A stretch of DNA of 64,000 nt from Wurfbainia villosa (GCA_025175895.1 CM045989.1:133747272-133811271); one strand, 5' to 3'; shown: positions 34,156 through 46,035, numbered from the stretch's first letter. A program made the numbers and translations. The notes: a model not told the origin generated them from the sequence alone.

Positions 34156-35632
34156 TGTTAGGACCTGTGCGCCTGCTAGAGGGGGGGGGGGGGTGAATAG
34201 CGCGTTGTCGTACGATGATGGAATTTGATCGTGATCGTCTCTACAAATCGTGTTAGCGCAGCGGAATAACGATAATAAAAACAATAACACGAAATGAAAC
34301 AACCACGAACACAAAGATATAACGTGGTTCGGAACCGAACGGTTCTTACTCCACGGATCGAGCTCTAGCGACGCCAATGCAATCACTAATCAATAAACTC
34401 CTTCTCGACAACAAGTCGGAGGCGGAGAAACCTCGTACAAATGTTTACAACAATAAACGAAAGAAATACAAGCAAATACAAAGGAAATGTAAAGAACACT
34501 TTACAAAACTAGGGTTTGAGCGCTTTGCTTATTGGTTGCTTGGATGAGGTTGAAGGGCCTTGAAATGCGCCTGCAAATCGCCTCAAGAAAGCCCCCTAAG
34601 AACTGATAATCGAGCCTTCCACGAACAGCTGCTTTTATCTTCCATCGGGCTGGATTTTCGCCTAGCAGTCGACTGCCAACACTGTAGCTGTGAGACAACG
34701 GCTCAATCCACGTCGGACAAGTTCCAACGGGACTATTGGCAATGATCGCCCGGCTACGGAGCGCTTCGTGCCGACTATCAACCGTAGTCAATCACGAACG
34801 CAATCGATCGTTGCGTCGACACACCGATCGCCCAATGAGCAACCGATCGCTGGCATTTCATTTCTAAACCGGCAATAACGGTCGATCGACTCATGAACCG
34901 GCCATAATGCCAGTCGACTGTCAACCTCAAAAATGAGGTTTTAACCCAAGTATGGTGCCCCCATACTTGCTAGACCACCCTTAGTCTAGACCTAAGCCTT
35001 CTATCCACCTCCATCAGCCTCACGCCTCTCGGATCCCACCAAGTCATCCATGACTTGTTCATCCATCGCGCTAGCCTCCAGGTGCTTCCCTCGGTTATGT
35101 CATGCTAACGGTGTCTACACCGCCAAGGCACATTGGACTTATGCCGCCAAGACTCCGCTTGGACTTTACGCCGCCAAACATTCCCCTTGGACTTCTCAAA
35201 TGCCAAGACTCAAGCTTGGACTTTCCCTTGCCAACCCATGTTGGACTTTCCATGCCAAGACCCATGCTTGGACTTTTCCTTGTGCCAAGTACTCAAGACT
35301 TGGACTTTCCCAAATGCCAAGTGTCCCACTTGGACTTTCCATGCCAAGTACCCATGACTTGGACTTTACCTTGCCAAGACCCATGCTTGGACTTTCCCTT
35401 AATCACATGGTCAACCCTAGTCAATCATCAAGATCTCCCTTGAGTCAAACTCGAGTCTGGTCAATTATAACCTGGGTCGATTGCTCCAACAATCTCCCCA
35501 ACATATTAACCGACATCAATGTCCAACATCAATGTCAAACCACTTTGTCAAACATCCTATGTCAAACATCAAACATCACTCGAGTCAAACTCGAGTCCTG
35601 GTCAATCGTGACCTGGGCCGATTGCACCAACA
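34156..35632 (-). mobile_element. 3' LTR of A1 (1477 bp)
   Basis: Starts TGTTAGGACC and ends CACCAACA on +. Nearly identical to 39270-40776 except for a strongly different tract at about 34645-34920. Confidence 0.93.
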
Positions 35633-35646
35633 ATCTCCCCCTTTTT
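35633..35646 (-). other. Polypurine tract of A1
   Basis: The minus strand reads AAAAAGGGGGAGAT directly before the LTR start TGTTGGTGC. Confidence 0.85.
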
Positions 35647-37469
35647 GATGTTTGACAAAACAAACCTTGAGTTAGACCCCTAACTCAAATTCTCTTACCA
35701 ATTTTCCAAATTGGTAATTTAATCTTCTCCCCCTTTTTGGCATACATCAAAAAGGTTATCTCTCCAAGGAGGTCAATGTCTCATGTCCCAATGAGATCTT
35801 ACAATCTCTCCCTTGGTCCAAAAATACCTAGGATGCCTACCATCTTCCTAGTGATAAGTCTCATATCACTCAAGAGAGATAATCCTATCCACTATCCCAA
35901 TTTTCAAATTGGGTCTCTAAAAAACCCATCAATTTTTCAATTGATGATACTCTCCCAATTAACTTCTCCCCCTTCAAGAAGAGAAACACATCCATCATCC
36001 CATGACGGATAACTCCCCCTAAAGGCTTGCTCCCCCTTGACTATTGCACCAACAATGTCCTTGGGAAGTCCCTAAGCCAATAGGAACTCTAAACTATCAA
36101 AATTAAGGTTCTAAGTTCAACATAGAACTTTCACTCACCTTAAGATTGATACAAACCCTAAAACCTCTCCAAATCCATATCCAATGGATTTTCACCCTTT
36201 CAAATGCTTCCCAAAGCATATCCTGGGGTTAGGAGTGATTAGGAACCTTTACCATGGCTGAAAATGGGCTAAACAACTTTGTTTTCCCGAAATCAGACCT
36301 GACAGTAATCACGATCACTATCGATCCGATCACATATGAAGCGATCGATAGCTGAAAATATCGATTTTCAGCTATCAGAATCGAAATTCAGTAATTCATA
36401 AGTAATTATACATATATTTAAAAATCACGAAATTTGATACGTATATTACTTATAGTCAATACAATGGGTGAAAAGTGTTTTAAAAATATTTTACCCATAA
36501 AATAGCGAAATTGATACAAAATCCAAAAGTGACTAAAAACTTTAAAGTTTAGGCTCACTTTGTATCAATTTCATCAATGGTGATTGCTATCAAAAGATAG
36601 ACTTCACCAAGGTTTTTCAAAATGATTTTAAAATGTTTTCAAAACCTTATTTTGGATCATATTCCTTGGGCTTAATATACATGACTTATATACAAGCTTT
36701 CCCAATGATCCACATTGAATTAAAATGAGTTTTGATTCAACTAGATGCAAAAATTATGCACCTTGAACTCAACTCATATCCTAGCATCTCACATATATCT
36801 AGGGTGTATAAATACACATACATGTCAATTGGATGTGAGATGTGGGTTTTGGTTCATTTAATCTAGGGTTTCATGCATTTTCTAAGGCAACCCTACTTGA
36901 TTCCCTTATAAATGGGACTCCAAGTCATGCCAAAGTTCTTAACTCAATTTTAATCAAATGCATGAATGATTATGACATTTATGATGATATAAATAAGCAT
37001 ATGCTCATAATCATAATGTTATGGCATAATATGAAATCTAAAGCACATGACATTTAATTAAAACCTAAGCATACTCATGACATATAAATGATAGAAATAA
37101 GCATGATGTCATGACATGACATATGGCAAACAAAGCATAGCATATAAAATATATAGGTATAATAATACCTAAATTTTAATATTAATTTCCATTTTAGATA
37201 ATTAAGTATATTTTGCCATATTTTTATTAATCTCCCTAGTGTGCCAAAAACCCAAGATGACACACTAACCTCTAAACCTAAATTGTGCCAATTTTGATCA
37301 TTTTATCAAACTTCTCAAGTAATATTGGCACATCCTTAAAAACTTTTAGGATTATGATTCAAATTTATTTCCAAGGTAACCCTAGCCTTGAAAATAACCT
37401 AAAGTGCCACCTTTGCCATGGTTGAGTTAACTACTCATCCAATTAAGGTTGGCACATCCTAAGCTCATC
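35647..37469 (-). mobile_element. Non-coding 3' internal region of A1
   Basis: About 1.8 kb between the end of gag and the polypurine tract, where pol would lie in a full element. No coding sequence on either strand. It is clearly related to 56654-58505 in A2, so pol was lost before the two elements separated. Confidence 0.8.
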
Positions 37470-39203
37470 TTAGCGTGAATCAATCACGCTCTTAGGAACC
37501 CAAAACCGATTTGAGCTCTTAGAGTTAATTAGGTATTCGTTAGGGATAACCTCCCTAGATACCTTCCTAATGACCCTTCTAGGCTTATTAGCCTTGGTCA
37601 TTTGGGTCTTACCTAGGTTGACTCTAGGGGTAACTCCCCTTGCAACCTTCTTAGTGGCTACCCTAGGTTTCCTAGAAACCTTAGCCGCTAGGCACACACC
37701 TTGGTTACTCCTAGGGATAACTTCCCTAGTAACCTTGGTCTTCCTAGACCTAGTTTGTGTTCCATAATCAAATGGAACACAATGGTAAGCCACCTTAGGC
37801 TTAGGTTTGTGACCCAAACCTTGCGTGCCATTGGTTGACTTTTGACTCTTAGGCCCTAGACGTTGACTTTGAGATTTTGACCTAAAAGTTTGACCAATTG
37901 ACCCTTGCATTTGATTTTGTATATTCCTAAGGGTCTTTTCCAATTTCTCAAGCCTTGACCTTAAGGCTTGATTTTCAACCTCTAATTGCCCAATTGATTT
38001 TTGATTAAATTCTTGGGCATGGGACTTTCTAGGCATATGCCTAGCCCATTTATGATTGAAACCTAAGTGCTCTTGCACCTTTCTAATGGTCTCCCTAGGT
38101 AAAATTTTTCTAAAGTTATTTGACCTAGGTTTGTCCTTAGATAAGTTATTTTTAGGGACATTAGTCCCAAATTTCTCCCTATTTTCTACATGGACTCTCT
38201 TAGCTCCTAAATAAAATTTCTTACTTCTAGCATGCTCTTTATGATAAATAGCAAGACTATTGAAATTATTCCTAGCATGCTTTTGATTATAAGAATTTGA
38301 AAGAGCAATACTAAAATATACCTTAGGGTTAGCCTTAGCTCCCCCTACATATGATGCTCCTTCTTGCCCCTTCTTCCTCTCCCTAGGGCATTGACTCCGA
38401 TAATGCCTCTTTGAGTTGCACTTGAAGCATATGATATGCTTCTTGCTCTTGATATTTGGGGAACCGACATCCTTGATCTTTGGCGCCGGTGGAGCTTTTC
38501 TTACTCTCTTTGGGCATTTTCTTTTGTAATGCCCACTCTCCCTATACTCCAAGCAAATTATATGTTTTTTATTTAAAACCAAATTGCTTGAGTTATCTAG
38601 TTCGGTGGTAGGTGCCGGAGTTGTATTTTGAGCTTCTTCATCTTGATCGGATGTTGAAGCTTCTTCTTGTTGCTCCGGTGTTGAGGATGGTCTCTCCTCC
38701 TCAATCCTAGAAGTGGATGCTTCTTCCACCTCTTCTACTTCCTTCTCCGATCCGAAAGTTGACTCCTCACTATCAACCTCCGAATCCTCACTTCCTTGTG
38801 AGGATGACATATTAGCCTCTTCGGTCTTTTCCTCTTGGACCGTTGATAGACTTTCATGGAGCTTTGCCAAATCGCTCCATAGCTCCTTGGCATCCACGTA
38901 GTCACCTAGGCTACACAAGAGGTCATTAGGAATTAAATCAAAAATGAATTTAATTACCTTCTTGTTTTTATCGAATTGTCGGAGTTGCTTCTCACTCCAT
39001 CTCTTCTTCTTGAGAAACCCTCCCTTTGGTCCCTTAGGATATTCAAATCCTTCCATCAAAGCGGACCACTCCTCAAGGTCTCTCATCATTAAGAATTCTT
39101 CGATTCTTGCCTTCCATTGTTTAAATCCTTCTTGTCCATAGAAGGAATACGGGATAAGTGTGTTGATATCCCAACCTAGGTGTCCTTAGACTTCCGATTC
39201 CAT
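37470..39203 (-). pseudogene. A1 gag (stop at codon 6, then open)
   Basis: Starts with ATG at 39203-39201; codon 6 is TAA (39188-39186), probably from CAA. The rest is open to 37470, and an internal Met at 39089 gives 539 residues, so a shortened Gag could still be made. Order: N-terminal gag domain (FNDLIPNDLLCSLGDYVDAKELWSDL-type block), acidic Ser/Glu/Thr-rich linker, two zinc knuckles, a basic region, then NRFWVPKSVIDSR, which in Sirevirus polyproteins precedes protease. Knuckle 1 reads C-L-E-Y and has lost its second Cys; knuckle 2 (CFKCNSKRHYRSQC) is intact. Confidence 0.88.
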
Positions 39204-39255
39204 CTTTTACCCTCTAGCTTGCTCCCTTCGTTGTTAGACTTAGAAGAGCGGCCTC

Positions 39256-39267
39256 GCTCTGATACCA
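39256..39267 (-). other. Primer binding site of A1
   Basis: The minus strand reads TGGTATCAGAGC, a perfect initiator tRNA-Met site, two bases from the LTR. Confidence 0.92.
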
Positions 39268-39269
39268 CT

Positions 39270-40776
39270 TGTTAGGACCTGTGCGCCCGCTAGAGGGGGG
39301 TGAATAGCGCGTTGTCGTACGATGATGGAATTTGATCGTGATCGTCTCTACAAATCGTGTTAGCGCAGCGGAATAACGATAATAAAAACAATAACACGAA
39401 ATGAAACAACCACGAACACAAATATATAACGTGGTTCGGAACCGAATGATTCCTACTCCACGGATCGAGCTCTAATGAGCTCTAGCGATGCCAATGCAAT
39501 CACTAATCAATAAACTCTCGACAACAAGTCGGAGGCGGAGAAACCTCGTACAAACGTTTACAACAATAAACGAAAGAAATACAAGCAAATACAAAGGAAA
39601 TATAAAGAACACTTTACAAAACTAGGGTTTGAGCACTTTGCTTGTTGGTTGCTTGGATGAGGTTGAAGGGCCCTGAAATGTGCCTGCAAATCGCCTCAAG
39701 AAAGCCCGCTAAGAACTGATAATCGAGCCTTCCACGAACAACTGCTTTTATCCTCCATCGGCCGATTTAGCTAGCCGATCGCCATAAGGCCTCCCGATCG
39801 CCAACATCAGGCCGTGAGACAACGGCTCAATCCACGCTGACAAGTTCCTAACGGACTATTGGCGATCGCACCAGTAGTCGATCCGGCCGGCTACGGAGCG
39901 TTTCAGGTTCGACTATCAACCGGCAATGATCACGGCCTGGCAATGATCGCTTGTCCGACACTACCGATCGCTTCCAATGAGCATGCCGATCGTCGAGCAT
40001 TTCAAATTTAAATCGACAATAACTGTCGATCGGCAATGAATCCGCCATAATGCCAGTCGACTGCCAACCTAAAAAATGAGGTTTTAACCCAAGTATGGTG
40101 CCCCCATACTTGCTAGACCACCCTTAGCCTAGACCTAAGCCTTCTAGCCACCTCCATCAGCCTCACGTCTTTCGGATCCCTCCAAGTCATCCATGACTTG
40201 TTCATCCATCGCGCTAGCCTCCAGGTGCTTCCCTCGGCTATGTCATGCTAACGGTGTCTACACCGCCAAGGCACATTGGACTTATGCCGCCAAGACTCCG
40301 CTTGGACTTTACGCCGCCAAACATTCCCCTTGGACTTCTCAAATGTCAAGACTCAAGCTTGGACTTTCCCTTGCCAACCCATGTTGGACTTTCCATGCCA
40401 AGACCCATGCTTGGACTTTTCCTTGTGTCAAGTACTCAAGACTTGGACTTTCCCAAATGTCAAGTGTCCCACTTGGACTTTCCATGCCAAGTACCCATGA
40501 CTTGGACTTTACCTTACCAAGACCCATGCTTGGACTTTCCCTTAATCACATGGTCAACCCTAGTCAATCATCAAGATCTCCCTCGAGTCAAACTCGAGTC
40601 TGGTCAATTATAACCTGGGTCGATTGCTCCAACAATTTCCCCAACATATTAACCGACATCAATGTCCAACATCAATGTCAAACCACTTTGTCAAACATCC
40701 TATGTCAAATATCAAAACATCACTCGAGTCAAACTCGAGTCCTGGTCAATCGTGACCTGGGCCGATTGCACCAACA
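39270..40776 (-). mobile_element. 5' LTR of A1 (1507 bp)
   Basis: Paired with 34156-35632. A TATA-like GGATAAAAGCAG on the minus strand near 39742-39755 lies just downstream of the tract that differs between the LTRs, so that tract is presumptive U3 enhancer. Confidence 0.92.
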
Positions 40777-40781
40777 ATCTT

Positions 40782-42632
40782 GGTGTGCGTCAGCTACAGT
40801 TCCATCAGTTTTTCTTTGTTCCAACTCTTCTCACAACTTTTGTTATTGAAAAGTGTTTATTAAAATCACATCAACTTGTTTTTTTTCCTGTTCAGATGGC
40901 ATCTTAGTAGTTCTTAATTGTTAATGCAGTGATACTTTCCTCTATGATATTGCATGTTTCATTACACTAAACTGGTTATATCTGATTGCTACAATATTTT
41001 TTGCTAGACTCGGAAGCTCAGTGTTGAATGGAGGTATCCAATTGAAGATGGATAGGTGGATGTTTCATCACTTAGTACTGCTGTTGGTTTCACATGTCAA
41101 TTATCTTCGAATCTGGATGATGTCTGGTTATCCTTTATGTCAATCAATGCCCGATTTGTGAAAAAGCATTCATGCTGTTGTGTGCCTTTCCCGTTTCCAC
41201 GCTCCATGCTCTATTTATGATCTTTCAGTGACATGGACAGCACCTTAAGTTATCACCTGAATGTATGCTTAGAATTTAATCCTGCTAACTGTTTCATCAT
41301 GTGTTTGATTTTGAGCTCTTGTTTGAATCATTTGGACAGTAGTAGCATCATTTTGGGATGGCCTTATCTATCTCTGTTCTATGTACACTATGTAGCTCGT
41401 GTTGTTAATAAGAACCTTTTTGACATTGCAACAATCAGATGCCTGGTTTTAATGTTGCATGACTCATGATTGTAGACTTTGAAGATTTAGATTTAGGGAG
41501 AAAAAATGGAGAATATTAGTTCGATGAAGGATACAAGAACAACAATCAAATTTGATATGGACTTTCTATATTATTGAGTTATATTCTCGATTATATCAGA
41601 AACTTAGATGTCTTGTAGAAAGATTGTAACTTGCATTTCTTTTTACCAAGTTATGGTTGACTTCATTCCTATAGCAAGGTCAAAGGAGCACGTTGGATTT
41701 ATCAGTATGTATCTAGTCTTCTGTAAGCATAAGAATTCATGCCTAGCAGTGATGCTTCCTTTTAGTATGAAGTCTATGTCGTGTTCGTTTTAGTTAATTA
41801 TAATTTTTATTGTAGTTGATTAGTTTGTCAAATTTATTAATCAGTTTAGACCACAATATGAGATAGTTGGATGGGTACAACAAGTTCAAGTTCAGTCAAG
41901 GTTGAATGGGGCCTCATGCAACTGACCCAAAGTGACCTAGTTCTGTCGAGGCACTTTGTGAGGTTATTTAAATCAACTAAGGTGGATCTGACTTTATGGG
42001 ACAAGACCATAGCTCTTGTTTTAGATAGATTTCATTAGCCAGCCTTGAGATGAGACGACTAAAATCATATTACAATGTCTCATGTGACTCACAGTTAAGG
42101 CAACCAATCAAAACACCTAAGAGCCATGGAAAGGTATTAGGATGAATTTTGTTCTAGGACTCCGTGTCAATTGAAGCCGTGACCAGATCGTAGTTGTAAT
42201 AATTAAATTGTTCTTTCTATTAGACTATACAGGCTATCTACGTTGATAGTGTTAGATAAGGATGCCAAATTTATGTCAAGTTTGTCAGTTGTTCTTGGAA
42301 GATGCTTTGAAAATTATTTGGAGCACAACTCAAATTCCCGTTTGCATTTCACCCCAATTTGGTTGACAAACTAAGGTTGTTGGTTGGAACTTATGAAATC
42401 TATTAAGCTATCTAGTAAAAGAAAACTAGGGATTTGGGATTTATCTTGTTGATTGTGAGTTTGTGCAAATTGCTCTACCAGTAAAAGCCTTTTTGTTAAG
42501 GTCATATATGGGTTTCCGCCTCATGTCTTGTTAATTTGATTTCATTACCATCCATTTTCTTACCTAACTTTTCTAATAGGATTATAAACGAATCAAACGT
42601 TCGTGAATAAATTTAATATTCATTTGGGTAAG
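40782..42632. other. Non-coding host sequence
   Basis: Continuation of the host sequence at 34150. T-rich and intron-like, no coding region that I can support. A stretch after TTTTTGCTAG at about 41011 reads TRKLSVEWRYPIEDG and then a stop, which could be a short terminal exon, but I do not recognise it. Confidence 0.45.
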
Positions 42633-42643
42633 AGTTCATTTAT

Positions 42644-43058
42644 TATTATTATTTTTTATTTTTTTTTAATTGACACTAGGGTATTTGAATCTTCGATTCG
42701 ACTAATCTTTGGAGTGATCAGTCTTACCCCACAGACCTTCGGGACGCTTCACCAATAGTTGAGCCGAGTAAAGTCGGAGCTTAAGTGAACTTCATTAACC
42801 ACCAAGGGTAAATCAGGAAAGCGCTCGTAGCTTTGTCACGGTTCAGTTCGGACTCCGTAGTTTCGTCATTCTTGAACGATGGTCCAATACCAAAGTTGTA
42901 TTCCGTCCACCGGACAAACTCTTAGGCCTTAGGATCGTCCGAATAGATTTTTTCTAAATTCGTCATCGAACGATGTCGCAGTAGAGAATCGAACTGCGTT
43001 CTCGTGTGGGATGTCTCTCCGCTTTTGCCGCTGCACCGTGCCCTTAGGGGATGATAAA
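42644..43058 (-). mobile_element. tRNA-type SINE, family not recognised
   Basis: Flanked by an 11-bp duplication AGTTCATTTAT at 42633-42643 and 43059-43069. Read on minus, it starts ATCCCCTAAGGGCACGGTGC, has a tRNA-like head with an A-box-like region and a B box AGTTCGATTCT (42985-42995, minus), a body of about 330 bp, and ends in a long A-rich tail with ATT/ATA repeats. Head, tail and duplication define a SINE. It inserted into an AT-rich repeat. Confidence 0.82.
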
Positions 43059-43069
43059 AGTTCATTTAT

Positions 43070-44350
43070 CTTTATTCAATATGTGTTAAAATCAATTAAA
43101 TGAATAAACTTTAACAACTTGATAAATTAAATAAATACGTTTAAATATATATGTGTTTGATTTGTTAATGTCTATGAGCAATATTCGTGAGCAATATTCG
43201 TAAGCAATGTTTGTAAATAATATTCGTGAATTGTATCTGTGATTAAACACATTTATAAATTTATTTATACTCGTTTGAATTGTTTATATTAACTAATCAA
43301 ATAAAAGTTAAAATATTAAAACTTCAACCAAACAAACAAGTTTGACTTAATAGTTTGATAACGTTTAAATAAGTTCGAATCAAACTTGATTTGAGCTAAA
43401 CTTGATTTAGAAGTTCGATATCAATTAAACAAGTCAAGTTCAATTCAAATTTAAACTGGACTTGATTAAAAAAAAAAACTAAGTCAAGTTTTAATAATTA
43501 TTTTAATAGTTTAATTAATTTTAGACTTCGCTTGACTTAGTTTGATTCGACTTAATTGACTTAGTTTGATTCGACTTAATTCGATTTGATTATTTTATTA
43601 AATAATTTTTAATACTATAAAATTTAATTTTGACTTGGTTCGTTTTTACGACCTTATAAATTTTATGAGCGCTTGAGAGATACATGTCTATTTTAAAAGA
43701 AAATTTGCTATGAGTAAAAAAGTTATATAAAATCCATGAAAATGCGTAAAGGGATCCACTCAGGAGATTATGTTCTTATCTGTAATATTCGTTTTTCTAA
43801 ATTATCTAAAAAATGCCAAGATTCTTGGTCTTTTTTGTATTGTGAAAAATTTCATACTAAATCCGGTAAAATTGAAAATAATAACACATTAAAAAATAAA
43901 TTAGTATAGCATTAATAATTATCTATCCTAAAAATATGATGTTACTTTTGGTTTTATTTTATTTATATTATGGTAACTATATATTAATAAATGATATTAT
44001 TTTCATATTCTATTATATTTATTTGGCCGAAATAGACATAGGCTAGTTTCTAATATTATATATATATATATATATATGATTTCCCCATCCTCCTCAATTG
44101 AATTTTGGATGTTATTTTTGTATGAGTATCCAATTCTAGATTTGATTTGGACTCCCATTCGAAGTTTGATAACCATAGTAATTTGTCCCTTTGGGACGGT
44201 TTGATAATTAGAACAATATTGTTACACATGGACAGAGATCGAATCTCGATGTAAGATCTGAAATCCTCACCTGAACTTAAAAGTCTTCTGTTATTTTTGG
44301 TCATCGAATCAAAGGACATAATCTCTGTGATTTATCTTCCTTCATCATCA
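43070..44350. repeat. AT-rich repeats of unknown class
   Basis: 43160-43260 has short tandem copies of GAGCAATATTCGT; 43320-43580 repeats AAACTTGATT and TTTGATTCGACTTAATT phrases. 43855-44185 is the diverged relative of 32590-33005. A (TA)n run is at about 44058-44077. No coding region. Confidence 0.5.
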
Positions 44351-44356
44351 CCCAAA

Positions 44357-45737
44357 CACTAAAAAAAACCCTAAATTAGAGATCGACTCAAAGTCGATCT
44401 CTAATTTAGAGATCAATTCTCAAATCGATCTCTAATTAGACACCGAATCTAAATCAATCTCTATATTAAAGATCAATTTTAAAATCGGTCTCTAATTTAG
44501 AGATCGATTCTCAAATCGGTTTCTAATTAGAGACCGAATCTATGTCGGTCTCTAATTTAGATACCGATTTTGAAATCGATATCTAATTAGAGACCGAATC
44601 TAAGTCAGTCTCTTATTTAGAGATCGATTCTCAAATCGGTCTCTAATTAGAGACTATATCTATGTCGGTCTCTAATTTAGAAATCAATTTTGAAATTGGT
44701 CTATAATTAGAGATCGAATCTAAGTTGGTCTTTAAATTAGAGATCGATTCTCAAATCGGTCTCTAATTTAGAGATCGAATTCAAAATCGGTCTCTATATT
44801 TTTGTCTTAATTTTTTTTTCACAATTGTGTGTGACCACAACCGCATTGACAATCAATGTTGCGCGTAACCGCGACTGTGACCTGGGTCATAGGAGGTTGT
44901 GCTTGTGCCTACGATCGTGACCTAGGTCGCGCTAGGTTGAGGTCGAGTCCACGACCATGACCTAGGTCACGCGAGGTCGAGGCCGCAGCCGCGACCTAGG
45001 TCACTCGTGACCTCGATCTTTAATTAAGATTATTTTTTTAAAATCTTAATTAAGATTAATTTTTTTTATCTTAATTTTTATCTTTCTTTTCTAATTCTAT
45101 TCTATCTTTGATTAATATTTAAAAAAAAACATTAATTAGAAAACGATTCTTAGAATCGGTCCAGATTTTTTTTATTTTTTTTAATCTTAATTTTTACCTC
45201 ATCTTTAATTCTATTTCATATCTAATTATTTTTTATAAAAAATATAAATTTAGAAACGATTTTAAAAATAGATATCTAAATTAAGATTTTTTTATCTTAA
45301 TTTTTTCTTCCATCTCTAATTCTATTCAATATCTAATTATTTTTTTAAAATAAAATTAATTTGGAGACCGATTCACTCTAATTTATGATTTGTTTTCTTG
45401 TCCTAATATTTTTTTCTTTCGATCGCTCTTCTCCTCTCTTTTTCTCCGATCCCTCTCCTCCTCCTCCTTCCCATGTCTTTCCTCTTCCTCTTCCTCTTGC
45501 CCAGTCGCGCAAGCCCGTAACCGCAACCTCCGTTGCCCTCTCGTGAAGCCAGCGCCCTCTCGCGAAACAATGCCCACGAGACCGCGGTCGCACAAGGTCA
45601 CATGAGGCCGGCGCAGCGAGCGCAAATGTAGACACGAGAGGTCGCCGCCGCAACTGCAGTCCCACGAGGCCGCCGCCGCACCACAATCCAGTGAGGCCGC
45701 CGCCGCGACCACAATCCGGTGAGGCCGCCACCACGAC
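44357..45737 (+). mobile_element. Transposon-like 5' region: CACTA start, subterminal repeats, GC-rich leader
   Basis: Begins CACTAAAAAAAACCC at 44357. From 44370 to 44800 it consists of alternating AGAGACCGAATCTAAG- and CGGTCTCTAATT-type motifs forming about eight inverted units, as in subterminal regions of CACTA elements. At 44830-45010 there is a GCGACCTAGGTC-rich part, then T-rich sequence, then a TC-rich leader (45390-45530) and GAGGCCGCCGCCGCGACC tandem units (45630-45737). No right terminus was found in the window, so the class is inferred. Confidence 0.55.
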
Positions 45738-46035
45738 CCCGTTGGCGGCGCTACACTGGACTCTGTTGGCGTCCAGGTTCCGAAGGAAACCCTGACGACT
45801 GCTAAGGAATCGGACGCTGCCCTTCTGGAGCTATAGGAGGGTTTGTGTTGCAATTCATTTTCCTGACGAATTGCTGAAGGATTGAATGCTTGAGGCATTG
45901 ATTTTAATTTCATGATTTAATGTGCGAAACGTTAGGTGTAAGTGGGATGCTAATGAAAAGCGTCTGAAGCCTGAGACTGGGTTACTTCAGCTTCGGGCAG
46001 GTCTAGGTGTTTTTGCAAATCTGAGGCCAGCTACC
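45738..46035 (+). pseudogene. 3-isopropylmalate dehydrogenase fragment (exon-intron-exon)
   Basis: Exon 1 part 45738-45840 reads PVGGATLDSVGVQVPKETL and TAKESDAALL; exon 2 (45936-46035) reads KWDANEKRLKPETGLLQLR and GLGVFANLRPAT. These match the region of plant leucine-biosynthesis IPMDH leading to the substrate-binding Arg residues (LQLRAGLGVFANLRPAT). The intron 45841-45935 has GT...AG ends, and splicing restores I-G-G-C-K-W in frame (Cys where Tyr is usual). One G is missing near 45829. The fragment starts directly after GC-rich transposon-like repeats and ends at 46035 without the next exon. The kept intron means DNA-level capture, not retroposition. Not functional as an enzyme. Confidence 0.85.

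Larger units (their letters stand above)
34156..40776 (-). mobile_element. Gag-only Copia-type element A1 (6.6 kb), duplication ATCTT
   Basis: Both LTRs, primer site, polypurine tract and one gag gene, but no protease, integrase, reverse transcriptase or RNase H. ATCTT is at 34151-34155 and 40777-40781. The flanks join into continuous host sequence. The element reads on the minus strand. It must depend on enzymes made elsewhere. Gag resembles the Sirevirus type; family assignment is inference. Confidence 0.94.

Noticed and set aside
34156..40776. A1 as an inverted pair of host genes because + strand frames occur at both ends
   Set aside because: TG...CA LTR ends, primer site, polypurine tract and ATCTT duplication show it is an LTR element read on minus.
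41011..41060. Short reading TRKLSVEWRYPIEDG after a TAG acceptor-like site as a last exon
   Set aside because: Not recognised and no matching upstream exon; too short to support as a gene.
42985..43048. Possible tRNA gene on the minus strand
   Set aside because: Only B-box similarity; A-rich tail and 11-bp target duplication define a SINE.
44362..44800. Repeat array as a CRISPR or satellite centromere array
   Set aside because: Units alternate in orientation and sit behind a CACTA start, fitting transposon subterminal repeats better.
45383..45913. Minus-strand open frame of 176 codons in the GC-rich leader
   Set aside because: It runs antisense through the IPMDH fragment and GCC repeats; composition-driven and without domains.
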